Shown: positions 25,491 to 38,280, counted from the stretch's first letter. The stretch: 64,000 bases of DNA from Psilocybe azurescens (GCA_023853785.1 JAJIRX010001023.1:33334-97333); one strand, 5' to 3'. The notes: a model not told the origin generated them from the letters alone. Program-made: numbers and translations.

Positions 25491-27945
25491 TTGAAAAAAC
25501 GAAGTCACTGCGCGCTTCTCATTCTCAACTTATTCTTATTCTTGTCTTATTCGTGGTCTTTAAATCCTGTGGTTACAACCCTAAGTTTCTCATGACTTAA
25601 GGTTCTGATTAATGCAACAGAACATCTCTAAAAAGTAAATGGCATTAAAGTACCCAAGCAACGCAACAGCACGACCACTATGATAGCCTACAATCTACTC
25701 TACTCTACTGAAGAATTCTTGGAAGAAAAAATGAATGAAATATGAGATTCACTTGGACGCAAGATGAGTGAATGACTAAAAATAGAAGAAGCCCAGTAGC
25801 CTGAAAGCATATAACGAAAGATAAATCTCATTTCGTGGTATGTGGCGTGGGTTGACCAGAGCGTGCACACTCCATATTCGGCTGTAAGCCTGTATCTACG
25901 AAGTAAAATAAAGAAAAGCAGAGAGGGGAGAACTTTATAGAAGTTCGCTCAGTACTTCGAATACAATCCAAAACATCGTTTCAAGCTCACATGTGAGGAA
26001 TTGGTCCAGAGCGTCAAGATCTCGTGAGACTCGGCGTGCAAAATGTAATGTGTGTGTGAATAACTGCATTTTTGATTTTTATAAATGATTTTGAGTGTTG
26101 GAGAGACGAATTATCGTTGCACAAGCAAGTCCTATGAGCATCGATGTTAGTAAAAGGCTATGATACAAAGGTTATATCACTCACTAGACACGATTTCTTT
26201 CATTGTTGAGACCCAGCCAAAAAAACGAATAATGAGGTGATTAACGAAATTAGATATATCAATGTGTATCTGTAAGAAAGAAGAAAAAGAGAGAAAGAAA
26301 AAAGAAAAAAGGCTAATTAGAGTGGCTTCTGTTAGACTTTGCTCAGAACGAAAACGAATGAAAACTCACATGACAAGAAGAATCCAGAGCATCAAGATCC
26401 GACCACACTCCGGAAGCCGTCAGCTGATTATAATTCACGTTAGATAAATTGTACGGTTTCAACTGATAGACGACGCTGTTCATGAGAACGGTCGCGGATC
26501 CTATTATACGGGTAGGCATTAGAAAAACAAAGGTAAGATTTGCGAGCACTGCTCACCAGCTAATGATCTTTCTGATGACTGAGATCTAACGATACACATT
26601 GTGCCAGTGGCGCCATAGCTCGATCATACTGAGTGCATCAATAAATCTAGAAAGTATTTTTGTGAGTATTTTTGAACGACGATGGGTAGCAGAACCTTAC
26701 CGAATCAGACCTTTCCTGGGAGTCGGTGAATGTATACAGAGCATCACTCCCCTCCAAACCTCGTCACTGGTATACCGTGGAATAAATAAGTGATGAATCA
26801 GAGTTCCAGATGACGGTGATAATAAACGTAGTCCAGATTCTTGATCCAATGTTCTGACGTAAACGTTGAAGTTGGAAGCTATGAAAAGATGATCAATCAA
26901 TCGTATCTCAACAACTAAAGAGCATGAACGCACCTCACACCTCACACCACTCGCCAGACTCAACCACACAGGCCAAACAACCACACGCCATCCACCCCTG
27001 CTATTCCCATTAGAAAGCGACGATGGCATGCAATCTAAACGGTATTGCTATGGGAGGATGACAACAGCATTCCATATTCACCCCCGCGGTTCTCTACTGG
27101 CAGCGACGAACGGCATACACCAGTGATACTACTCTCGGGGGTGCCACAACATCAAGGCGAGGTGAGGGCAATGCGCTAACTGCCCCGCCCATGACCTAAC
27201 TGACGAGTTACGTAGTTAGGCCATACCGCGCAGCCCCAACCCACCAGGCCGGACTGCGCGGCCGGAATAGCGTAGTATACTTCATGCTGGGCTTTATTGA
27301 CCTGTGCGGGTGAATCTACACTGGGCGAGATTGGTTAGTGGCTTGCAGGGCGGTAGAACTGACGCTGGAGAGATTGAGTTTTGACACATGGCTCAAGGCG
27401 GGGTCAGAGAAATGCTACAAGCTGTTATAAGCGCTCTTCCGATATAGGCGAGAATGAGTCGACTTACGCATTTGAACAAGTGCCAGCATTATAAGGCGAA
27501 GAGGATGTAAATCATCTTCATCGATGCTGGGGTTGTTCTCCAAGGATAGCTCAAGGCGGGGTGATGTACATGCTACACGCCGTGGTCAGAACAATTCTGA
27601 TAAAGGCGAGATTGATTTCGCTTACGCGTTTTGAAGGGGAGCCATCAAAAGAAGAATTCGAAGAGGGTATGTATCATCCTCCGATATAATCGTCATCTTC
27701 TACAGTGGGTATAGAGTAGAATAGAGTAAGGCGGTATGAATTAAGGCGGCTCTTCCAAGAGATGGTGATAGAAGAGAGGCAAGGGACGATGGGGAATTTA
27801 TTCGCTTGACTACCCGTTCTTATACCAAGTGTTGGTATGCCCTTGTTTGTGTTCCGCTTTGTGTGGCTGACGACATACGCGATCTCTCAACTAAATTGTT
27901 CCGAAAGGGGAAGTTGATTTCCCAAAAGGGGGGGTATACAATCGG
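25490..27945 (-). repeat. Left arm of large inverted repeat
   Basis: The reverse complement of this 2.4-kb block matches 35750-38195 over its whole length with moderate divergence. Shared strings include tcggtcttgg-free GC block ggccgcgcagtccggcc, cacccccgagagtagtat, ctaatgggaatagcagg, and the outer caagtgga(t/a)..ttcattcat. Minus-strand frames hint at a spliced gene (SNFNVYVRTLDQESGLR, then RHWHNVYR, then SGVWSDLDALDSSCH with intron gtgagt..ttacag), but stops interrupt it. I do not recognise the protein. The arm adjoins the COG3 5' flank on its outer side. Confidence 0.75.
27390..27700 (-). repeat. Tandem intron/exon-like modules inside left arm
   Basis: Two units of about 155 bp share ctcaaggcggggt, atgctaca, aggcgaga and cttacgc. 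On the minus strand each unit reads like acgcgtaagt..ctgac/taac..tgtag|cat..accccgccttgag, i.e. a splice donor, an intron of about 55 nt, an acceptor and a short exon. The right arm has the matching units at about 36075-36310, and a third related string (ccctcacctcgccttgatg) lies near 27150. Confidence 0.5.
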
Positions 27946-29047
27946 GACTCATCGTCGATATGATACTCGAGTACAAAGATAGCACAAGCGGCGAGAGAAG
28001 CAATAGATGTGAGTGGTGCGGAAAGAATATTAATAATATTGTCAGCCACTAGATCTACCGGAATGTATCCAGTTTATGGATATCAAGGACAACAAAACCA
28101 CAACACACCCCCTCACAGTCGACTTCTGATGATGGCCGCGAGTGGCCGCGCGAATAGCTCATGGTTGAACGCTCCCAATCGGATTTGGGTGAGCCAAGTG
28201 GACCTGACTCTCGAAGATGGTATCAATCAGACGAAGGATGCTTTTGAGAGCTTCCTTCTCCAGTTTGATCTTCAAATATTTGTGACAAAATAGGCGCTTG
28301 AATTTAAAATATTATAGTATCAAGGGTAAGGTTCTCAGGCAGACATCACACATAAATTTTATTATCTGTGTGGTTAATAGGAAACAGATTTTGGATTGCG
28401 ATCCTTTGTCTGTAATTCGACACCCAGAATCGCCCCAAATGTTGACCGTGAGCGCCGTTTCCCATTCCATCACTTTTGCACACTAAGTATTATCCCTATG
28501 AGTATATGTTATAGCAAAACCTGGATATTCATAATCTTATGAGTGTATACTCAGACGAGTATAGGTTATGAAGCAGCGACCCCAGATGCGACATACGCAA
28601 TTCTTCACTCGGCCTCAACACTGACAGGTATGAGGACAGTATCTTCGAAAGATAACTTCTCTCAGCAGATTCATCCAAGTCCAGGCGCGTCTTTTGACCC
28701 GCTGATTAGGTTAAAGGTTTCATCTGTCCGAACGTACTCCACAAGTAAATGTGCACTACATATATATACATGAAGCCTATCAAAAACTTCCTACAGGCAA
28801 ACCAGTCAAGCCTATACAATACTGTGAAAAACTCTTTTTATAGAATTATATATGCTTCTACACCGTCGTCCTTTTGATCTCACTCTATTTTCTTGTTCTG
28901 TTGGATGTATAGAAAATTCAACGCCGTCGGAATTATCGTCCTCGGTAAGCGAAGCCAGCCTTTGCATCATTCTATCCCTTTCTTGACTCGTTATAGAAGA
29001 ATGGTCGTATTTCTACATGGTGTAGATCAGCGCCGTTTCTAGAATAG
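27946..29047. other. Spacer side of left arm, no supported gene
   Basis: Contains two modest plus-strand frames (28009-28293, with DLTLEDGINQTKDAFESFL; and 28543-28773) that show no domain and no neighbouring splice pattern. They could be exons of an unrecognised gene or chance frames. AT-rich around 28780-28900. Confidence 0.35.
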
Positions 29048-32000
29048 TCATAAAATATCAGAGAGAACCTTCAAAAATTCAACAACCGAACAACGGAAAC
29101 CGGATGGTGGACGCCATAGAGGATTTGTAGGTTCTGAGGATAAATACAGCAACGCTCGAAGGGCGAGCAGGTTTTGATCCGTCGGATCTGCATATGGCAG
29201 ACATTGAGTGATATATTGGAATATTTGCTTCATTCTGTAGGAATAACTCTCGAGTTCTGGGTGCAGTAAAGCATAAAGATGCCGAGCTTGAGCCGTGAGT
29301 AGGTATGTAGCCAGATGTGGGTACCAGCTTGTGCATTGAATAATGATTTCGTTGTCAGAAGACTGATTGAATGCGGGAATCCGAAAATCTGTTCATGAAA
29401 TTGGCTAAGAAGGTCGCGACGTGTACCTTCTATCATCTCGCGCCACTCTATACGTCGAGGTCCGGTCTCTTCTATTATCACGGTGCTTTTATCACTACCA
29501 TCCATCGAAGGACCTATATGTATTGCGAGGGATTGCCACAATTCATTTGTTTCCTCGGGCTGGAGCTCCCCAGTGCCGCTTCTCACTTTGAGAACGTAAT
29601 TGGGAAGGAAATACTTTTGGAACAGTATCTCAATCGCCAGCGACATATTTTGCAGTAGGCTTTTGTCGTAACTTGCTATAAGCAGCCTCGACTGCCGGTT
29701 ACTCTGTGAAGTGTACGATTAGTGGTTTATCACGAACAAAATTTACAAAATATTCTTGCCAGTAATTTGTGCAGCCATAACAATGTATAGGTAGCTCTAC
29801 TTGTCCGCTTTTCTTGCCCCATGAATACTAAGCTGTCCTTTTTGGTAAAGGAAACATAAGCTCTAATGAGGAGAGATCCGCCAAAAGCTCTAACAACGAC
29901 ATGCCGTACGGACACTCGAGAACGGCCTCGGCTACGGAAGAACGTATAAGGTTTTTAAAATAACTGTCAACCAAAAGCCATCTGATATTTCTGGGATCAT
30001 TTTGGGATGGATAACCCGCACTATAGATTCCACAAATATTGTCAAAATGCACAAGTCTCGAGGTATTAGAAAACTCACGGCGCTTCGTCATTTCCAAGCC
30101 CTGTACCTTCTACTTTATCGAGTAATGAGTTTAAGCAGAGGTACACAATATTTGTTGCTTGACTAATCCACTGAGATAAATTTTCAGTTGAACCGCGCAG
30201 GAAAAAGTCATTCAAGGGTTCCAGAGGATAGATATATACCGACACACGGGAGCTTTGATCGAAGCACCTAACGCTGATGATGTCCAAAAGGTTTTGAACA
30301 GGCTCAAGTCCCGAATGAGAAAGAATATCCTGGTGAAGGTCGTCCAGTTCATCAACGTATAGTCCACCCGTCAAACAGATGCAGATAATCTCCGGCATAA
30401 TAGCTGCCAGCCTGCCAGCCACCACAAGATATTGAACAATTTTTTCGCCTGCACGTGCAATATTCCGTTTGAGGTCTTCAGCTACATCGATCTTGCATTT
30501 TGTACCAATTAGAAAGCGATAACTTCGTTTGATCTTATCCAGGTAATGAGCTAAATATTCGGGATATAGAATGTGACTGTGTTTGGCGGACAGGAAAGCT
30601 TTGATCATCTGGTTCAGGTCACCAAGATGATAGTTCAGGATTTTAGGGTCGCATTTATAAAAACGTGAAGTCAAGTCATTCACAATTGTCGTATAAATGT
30701 CTATTCGCATGGTACTAAAGGTAAATGACATCAGTTCCATACAATGATTTGGGTATGACGCAACTTACCTGGACCTATGCTGAGCTATCTCTGTCTTCTG
30801 CTGAAAGGTATCGATCATCAATGCAAAAAAGAATTCCATGATTTTTTGGCAATCTGGTCAGTATCGACAGAAAATTGGCCAGATCGAGAATTGTCCTCCA
30901 GAAATTCCTGGATCGACAAATGGCAGAATCGTATCCTTCCCTTCTGTATCAATGAAGACCCAAGGATCTTAACTGTTTTTTCATCGTGTAGCTCGTGATC
31001 GGGCTCGATGTTGATGAGAGAGCTGAGAGCACCAAGTACTAGAGATATCTCTCCAGTATCTACTCCAAGAAAGATCTCCAGCGCTTTCACATCTATCCCA
31101 AGTAATATCACACCAAGAACCATTCTTAGGACCGGTCGTCGTTGGTGTGGTAGTTGTGAAAGGATCGTCTTGTACAGTATATCAAGGTCCGAGAAAGCTG
31201 CAGCACGATGAGGTCCAGAGGTTAACAAAATAGAGAGTTGTTCCCGAGGATCACAATAATCGGAGCAGAAACCGACAAACTTCACAACGGTGGATGCATA
31301 TATAAATTGGCCTGATGCTTCTTCGACAAAACGCCTGATGACATGGGCTGGTGGCCAAGGCTGTTCGACCGAAGACATAATGTGTTCGTGCTTCTTTTGG
31401 ATTTGGGCGAACTGATCGACAAGGTACTTTTCGATATCCTTGTTTGCGTCTTTATCGTCATAAAGAGACAATGTTCGAGTACTTGTTAATAGAGGACTTG
31501 ACTTGAACCTGTCTTGGATCCAATATTCCGAGCGACTAGCTATCAAGAAGCGTAGAGGAATTCGGTGTTCCACAACCGATAGCGATACCAGGTTCAGAAT
31601 GGCGATCTGAGTATTTGAGTCGATGCACTCGTCTAATCCGTCGATAATGATGGTCGGGGTGTGTGTCGGCCAGTTTTCAGCACGGGATAATGGATCGATG
31701 ATAAGCGTCTGGAATTGAATGTCAAGAGATTTTGTGGGGAGTGCAGGATCGGAGTACAATGCATCATTGATGAGAGGGCGAATGGTTGGAAAATGTATAG
31801 CGAGCTGATATGCGAGCGTAGAGAACAATTTTGCACCGTCCAACCGCCCGATGACATTCCTGGCGAAGAAGAAGCTCCCGCCATATTTGTCTCTATAAAG
31901 CAGCCAAAGAAGTTCGGCAATTGACTGTGCAATGGCAGACTTCCCGGATCCTGCTGGTCCGTTGAGCCAGAGTACATTGAACTGCGGTGCGGGGTCGTTA

Positions 32001-32338
32001 ATCCAGTCCACGATAGCATTTACGATAGCTTCACGAGTTCCGGGGTGGCATTTCCCGGGCGGGTACCGCTCAGCAGAGTTGAACGTTGCACCGGGAGAGA
32101 CATGCTGGCTGAGGATTGCCAGCACTGCATCGAAATCTATCATGACACGTCATCCAAAAGAGAATCCAATCTTAATGGCATCTGGCTTACCATTTCTACC
32201 TTCGACATGATAATCTCCACCAATTTGCGTGAAGGAGGTATCTCCACTAAAAGTCACATTGCTTGCCCCTTGCAATAAGTTCATAGTCGCATGGTGAGTA
32301 AGATTGGCAGGAATGCAATGGTCAACGAAATTGGACAT
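29048..32338 (-). CDS. NACHT NTPase domain protein (gene 1)
   Basis: Minus-strand gene from ATG at 32336-32338 to stop TGA at 29048-29050 after FLKVLSDIL. Exon 1 is exactly 148 nt (32338-32191) and carries a Gly/Asn-rich leader with SFTQIGGDYHV. A 54-nt intron follows. The main exon (32136 to about 30818) has PGKCHPGTREAI, Walker A WLNGPAGSGKSAIAQS (about residues 107-122), Walker B TIIIDGLDEC and ASRSEYWI, as in NACHT NTPases of the STAND class, then EEASGQFIYASTVVKFV and FCHLSIQEFLEDNSRSG. Further exons at 30740-30075, about 30018-29828 and 29646-29048 encode an alpha-helical C-terminus without visible WD40 or ankyrin repeats. Such proteins are linked to fungal heterokaryon incompatibility and innate-immunity-like sensing; here that is inference. 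Paralogous to the gene at 62044. Confidence 0.85.
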
Positions 32339-33488
32339 TGCGGCAGAGTATGCAGAGAGTCTTGAAGAGTATTTCGCCCTTAGTCGCAGCTAGAGATAAA
32401 GGTTGCAGCTCTGGCAGTACATCTCCCAGGTTATGTCTTCTGCAAGACCATCATATCATGATCATGATTGCGGCGCTACTGTCAATTAAAGTCAATTTTA
32501 TACATGTTGTCAATCTCTTGCGATATGATATCGAATATAAACCGCACAGGCGGCCCTACGACTTGAATAGAACTGCACTCTTTAAGCAGCGCAAAGCAGC
32601 CTCGGTAGACTCGGCGACGGTTGAAACAAAACAAAGGAACTGCCACCAATCATACTCCTACAGGGAAGAAATAAAATAAAGGGTGAATTAGGGACAAAGG
32701 TATCAGAAGATTCAATAAGATATGTGTTTCATTAAGCGCCTTCTATGTTTGAGCTGAAAATGTTTAAACATCGTACCAGGGACCCAACAGAAGAATACAT
32801 AAAAGAGCATCGAAACTGCTTAAAGAAGGAGTTACTGTACTATTCTGAGGAAAATTTGAAGGTTCTAATTCGTAGCTTGACCTATCCGACACATTGTCCG
32901 CGGGAGAAATGGGCATCATATTTTTGATGCTGCTTAACAGTTTATGCCGGGATCATGAGATTCGGATGTCGGTGATGAGTGGGATATATCTCATCATCGT
33001 GGGTGGTTTAAAGTTATATCCTGCTTGTGTGATTAGTTGAATCGACAGTTGATTGATTCATTGAAAACGATGATCCCTGAATTACACACTGAAGTTCGAG
33101 ATTCTACGCGTAGACCGGGAACGGACAATACATGCAGTCGATCCATGGTTGATCCGTTATTGTATGATACTATTACAGACTATTGCCGTTCTGGATTAAG
33201 AATTCTTACTTCGATCGCAAATTGTTCTCTGAAGATAGCGCGGAAGCGTATATAAACACGCGACAGACGGAATTCACTGCGGCTAAGTAGGTGCACGAGA
33301 AATTTATTTTTGGCCGAGAGCACACCGAGAGTCCGGACTGCCAAATTTCCAAAAACGGCAAATTTAGATGCGGTCACAGACAGGTCACATTGGGCACGAC
33401 TAGGCTACGGGCTGTTCAGGCTTTGTTCCCTGATACCGTCTCCAAGTCCTGACCTCTTCCCGTGGTTTCCTTGATCTGAGAGGTTCTA
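32339..33488. other. Intergenic between divergent NACHT 1 and SEC2
   Basis: About 1.15 kb separating two genes transcribed away from each other; both promoters presumably lie here. Frames of up to about 113 codons show no recognisable domain. No RNA gene or repeat seen. Confidence 0.45.
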
Positions 33489-35052
33489 ATGCTGCACTTT
33501 CCTTCAAAACTTCCAACGTCTAATGTGAATGGCGTACCGCGACGATCGGATAGCCTGCCCCTCAATGCGACGCAGCAGAGGTCATCGTCTCACCCGATAT
33601 TTCTTAAAGTAGAAGAAGAGCTGCACGATGCGCGCAGGGTGCATTCGGATGGACAGGAAGATGACTTAAGGTCCGCGCTGAGCATGGTCATAAATAGGGT
33701 GTCGGAATTGGTGAGAAAACCCCCTGTGGATTGATTGATTCTCCTAGAGTCGACGCTCATCGATGTGTGTGATATGTGGGATTTTCGTCGGACGGTTTAC
33801 ATTACAGTCTTCGTTGCTTAGTGAAGCATACAAAACGCAAGCGGATCTGGAAGTTCAGCTGAATGTCGCCAAGTCTAATTTGCAGCTGGTCATCGCGAAC
33901 AACGAGATGTTGGAGGATGCACTCAAGCGAGATACGACTGGTCAGTCGAAGAACGTTGGGTGGCAGCGTACTAGCGGGCGAGAAGTAGAGAACCCACGCA
34001 CATCCCTCGAACACCCACAGTCTGTGGAACAGCACACCCCATCTTCAGATCCATCACCGCCGCCTTCTGCCAGTACACCGACCACGCAGGATAATCGGTT
34101 TTTCAAGTTCCGCTTCAGTGGGGGCACGACGACGACCAATAATTCTCGCCCTGCTAGTCGGCCAGGAACGCCTTCTGGATCGTCGTCGCAGGTTTCGAGC
34201 CCGCAGATTACAGGGGTCCAGCCATATCATCTGACGTCACCGTCGATGCCGTCGTTGTCTTCCGTGCGCTCGAAGGAGTTGGAGGACCTGACTGCGGCGT
34301 TGGAAAAAGAGAGGAAGGCGAAGAAGAAGATCGCGGATGAGAAAGCCGCGCTGGAGGAAGAACTGGAGTCTCTTTCGCAGGCGCTTTTCGAGGAGGTGCG
34401 TATTCCCTTATCAATTACGCCTATGTGAACATAGAGCTGAACTTGTTGTTCTTTTGAATAGGCTAACAAAATGGTTGCGACTGAACGTAAAATGCGAGCG
34501 GAGAGTGAGGAGGAACTTAAGGAGATCAAGCTAGAGAAGGAAGCCCTCAAGAGCGCCCTGCGTCTGATCGACGTGGAAAACGCGCATCTTCGAGAATCAG
34601 GCCCATTTGGCTCACCCCAATCTGACAGAGGTCATTCAACTATCAGCTACTCACGCGGCCACTCCCGATCATCCTCGGAAGTTGCAATCAAATCCCGAGC
34701 TGACTCGCTCGCCTTGTCACCATATCCACCTCTCCCACCGTCTCCTTCGCCCGAAGGGAGCAGGCCTTCAGACGATTCTCCGCTAGATGGGAATTCGCTG
34801 TTGTCACCCCCTGTGCTCTCGCCGGACGAAGAATCCCAGCCGACGCCTCGATTCCACGTTGGGAACATAGCGCCGGACAGTCATAGTCAGGTACAGGATG
34901 ACTCTATGTTCATGGGAGCGTCGCCCTGGGCGGATGTCCCTTCTTCGACTTCGAACTCGACTTCGGGGTCGCCTCGACCACAGTCGCAATCGTCACAAGG
35001 ACAAGCACAGCCTATGATGCTGTCAGCGGCGATGTTTGCTGCCACTCATTGA
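33489..35052 (+). CDS. SEC2: SEC2-type Rab guanine-nucleotide exchange factor
   Basis: Three exons join cleanly: 33489-33710, 33808-34395 and 34462-35052 (introns 97 and 66 nt, GT..AG, all phase 0), giving about 466 residues. Residues about 45-110 form a heptad-like coil (ELHDARRVHSDG, SSLLSEAYKTQADLEVQL). The diagnostic Sec2 GEF helix spans the second intron: LEEELESLSQALFEE, then ANKMVATERKMRAESEEEL (about residues 255-290). In the family this antiparallel coiled coil opens Sec4/Rab8-type GTPases on post-Golgi secretory vesicles. The rest is Ser/Pro-rich and probably disordered. No frame anomaly was found. It lies in the spacer between the inverted-repeat arms. Confidence 0.85.
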
Positions 35053-35749
35053 TCTTTTTGGTCCTGTCGTGAACGCGTTCTGATCCAATCTGAGCGCGTT
35101 GTAGAAGGCGATTCATGATTGACATTAATAACTTAGGCGGATCCAGATCCCCAGACGAGGATCTTCATCAAGTCTCGGTCGATCTTTCACTTCCTCCGTG
35201 TCTTTCGAATCACCGCAACTCCTGATGTTCCTGCACCTCCCAACAAATGTCGCTTCATTATCATACTCATCAGTAATTGTAGCACAACTTCTATTTCTTT
35301 GTTTGTTTCTCTCATCAACTACGATTCTGTCGACTTTGCAATTGGTTGTTCACGTGCGCTTACATGTATACACTGAACGATTATACCCTTATCTATTCTA
35401 TTTCGAATCAAGTCGTTTCGACTTCTGTGTTGACGGTTAAGCAAGCATTCCATGGTACGTTAACACGTATGTCCAAGCCCTCGTTATACTCTGAGAGCCG
35501 ACGCACGCTCTGTTATGTCGTATACGCTTGCTTTTTTGTGCTGTATCCCACCACAGACGCGTCTGCGAGAGCATCCCAAGAGATCGACCAAGTTGGAAGT
35601 TAGCCTCGTCGAAATCGAAACCCGTGTTATATATGTAGAAGAAAAGGGGGATGTAGAGATAAGTAGATCCACCCACGCAGATGCAGTGGCTGACAATATT
35701 GTCCCGGACGCCTTTCCGGTGCTATTTTTGTAATCGATCAACGACTAGA
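35053..35749. other. SEC2 3' flank
   Basis: T/C-rich 3' UTR-like sequence followed by short overlapping frames on both strands without a domain. The inverted-repeat arm begins near 35750. Confidence 0.45.
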
Positions 35750-38195
35750 GTAGCCCCGATTTTGCTCACCTTTTTGGGAAGTCGAATTTCCCTTTTCGGA
35801 ATAATTTTAGTAGAGAGATCATGTATGTCGTTAGCCACATAAAGCGGCACACAAACAAGGACATACCACCATTTGGTATAAGAACGAGTAGTCGAGCGAA
35901 CAAATTCCCCATCGTCTCTTGCCTCTCTTCCATCACCATCTCTTAGAAGAGCCGCCTTAATTCATACCACCTTACTCTATTCTACTCCACACCCACTGTA
36001 GACGATGACGATGATATCAGAGGATGATATATACCCTCTTCGAATTTCTTTTTATGATGACTCACCTCCAAAACGCGTAAGTGAAATCAATCTCGCCTTT
36101 ATCAGAATTGTTCTGACGACAGCGTGTAGCATGTACATCACCCCGCCTTGAGCCATCCATGGAGAACAACCCCAGCATCGATGAAGATGGTATATATTCG
36201 CATTATGATACTGGCACTTATACGAACGCGTAAGCCGACTCATTCTCGCCTATGTCGGAAGTGCACTAACAATACCTTGTAGCATTTCTCTGACCCCGCC
36301 TTGAGCCATGTATCCAAAATCAATCTCCAGCGTCAGTTCCATCGCCCTGCAAGCCACTAACCAATCTCGCCCAATGTAGATTCACCCGCACATGTCAATA
36401 AAACCCAGCAGAAAGTATACCACGCTATTCCGGCCGCGCAGTCCGGCCTGGTGGGTTAGGGCTGCGTGGTATGGCCTAACTACGTAACTCGTTGGTTAGG
36501 TCATGGGCGGGGCAGTTAGCGCATTGCCCTCACCCCGCCTTGATGTTGTGGCACCCCCGAGAGTAGTATCACTGGTGTATGCCGTTCGTCGCTGCTAGTT
36601 GAGAACCGCGGGGATGAATATGGAATGCTGTTGCCGTCCTCCCCACCGCAGTACCATTTAGATTGCATGCCATCGTCGCTTTCTAATGGGAATAGCAGGG
36701 GTGGATGGGATGTGGTTATTTGGCCTGTGGGGTAGAGTCTGGCGAGTGGCGTGAGATGTGAGGTGCGTTCATGCTCTTTAGTTGTTGACATATCATTGGT
36801 TAATCATCTTTTCATAGCTTCCAGCTTCAACATTTACGTCAGAACACTGGATCAAGAATCTGGACTACGTTTATTATCATCGTCATATGGATTTCCGATT
36901 CATCACTCATTTATTCCACGGTAAACCAGTGACAAAGTTTGGACGGGGAGGGATGTTCTGTATACACTCACCGACTGCCAAGAAAGATCTGATTCGGTAA
37001 GGTTCTGCTGCCCATCGTCGTTCAAAGATGCTCATAAGGATACCTTTTAGATTTACTGATGCACTCAGTAACATCGACTTACGGAGCCACTGGTACAATG
37101 TGTATCGCCAGATCTTAGTCATCAGAAAGATCATTAGCTGGTGAGCAGTAGTCGCATATCCTATCTTTGTTTTTCTAACGCCTGTCCGTATAGGACTCGC
37201 TACCCTTCTCAAGAACAGCGTCGTCTATCAAGTTGAAAAGACACAATCCATCCAACCTACATTAGAGTCAGCTGAAGGTTTCTGGAGTGTGATCGGATCT
37301 TGAAGCTCTGGATTCTTCTTGATACGTGAGTTTTGGTTCGTCCTCGTTCTGAGAAAAGTCTAATAGAGGCCACTATAGCTAGGCCTTTTGTTTTGTTTTT
37401 GTTTTGTTTCTTTTCCTCTTTCTTACAGATACACATTGACATATCTAATTTCGTTAATCACCTCACTATTCCTTTTTTTTTCTTTTGGCTGGGTCCCATC
37501 AATGAAAGAAATCGTGTCTAGTGAGTGATATAATCTCGTGGGTCATGGGTTTCATTGTTATTTTACTGACACCGATGCTCATAGGATTTGCTTTTGCAAC
37601 GATAATTCGTCTCTCCAGCACTCAAAATCATTTATAAATGCCAAAAATGCAGTTATCCACACACACATTACATTTTGGGTGTCGACTCTCACGAGATCTT
37701 GATGCTCTGGACCAATTCTTCATATGTGAGCTTGAAACAATGTTTTGGCTTGTATTCGAAGTACTGAGCGAATTTCTGTGCAGTTCTCCCTCTCTCAACT
37801 TTTCTTTATTTTACTTTGTAGATACAGGCTCACAGCCGAATATGGAGTGTCCACGCGCTGGTCAATTCACATCACATGTCACGAAACGAAATTTATCTTT
37901 CGTTATGTACTTTTAGGCTACTTGGCGTTTTCTATTTCTCGTCCCTCATAATTTTTTTTCCCCAAGTGGATTTCATATTTCATTCATATTTCCTCAAAGA
38001 ATTTTCCAGTAGAGTAGATTTTGGGCTATCATAGTGCTCGTGCCATTGCGTTGCTTGGGTGCTTTGATGCCATTTACGTTTTAGAGGTGTTCTATTGCAT
38101 TACTCAAAGCCTTAGGTTATGATAAAATTAAGGCCGTAAATACAGGATTTAAAGACACAGAATGACATAAGAATGAGTTGAGAATGAGAGGCTAG
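35750..38195 (+). repeat. Right arm of large inverted repeat
   Basis: Inverted partner of 25490-27945. Inner ends share ccgatt..cctttttgggaa and gagagatc(a/g)(t/c)gtatgtcgt; the outer end shares caagtgga, gccatttac and agaatgagttgagaatgag. The same intron-rich gene-like structure is visible on the plus strand (SNIDLRSHWYNVYRQILVI near 37065, intron gtgagc..tatag at about 37140-37192), again interrupted. The outer end continues into COG3 5' flank sequence and a COG3 fragment. Confidence 0.75.
36075..36310 (+). repeat. Tandem intron/exon-like modules inside right arm
   Basis: Two units each begin at acgc|gtaag, run through tctcgcct, and end tgtag|cat..(c/g)accccgccttgagccat. They correspond to the modules at 27390-27700 on the opposite strand. 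The repeated donor, branch-like (ctgac or ctaac) and acceptor strings suggest duplicated intron plus exon units. Confidence 0.5.
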
Positions 38196-38280
38196 CAGTG
38201 ACAACACCACCTGCTCTACACACGCTTCAAATCCATATCCGCGTGTGTCACCCCACTGCTCGGCGGGCTCGAGTTTTATA
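38196..38280 (+). pseudogene. COG3 exon fragment (third copy)
   Basis: The stretch caccacctgctctacac..cttcaaatccatatcc..gctcggcgggctcgag matches the start of the COG3 exon at 43622-43695 with several substitutions. It directly follows COG3 5' flank sequence, so the intervening COG3 exons are deleted. It is too short to encode anything. Beyond 38280 the similarity stops. Confidence 0.75.

Noticed and set aside
28009..28293. 94-codon plus-strand frame as a gene
   Set aside because: No domain, no conserved neighbours and no copy elsewhere. Mentioned only within the intergenic entry.
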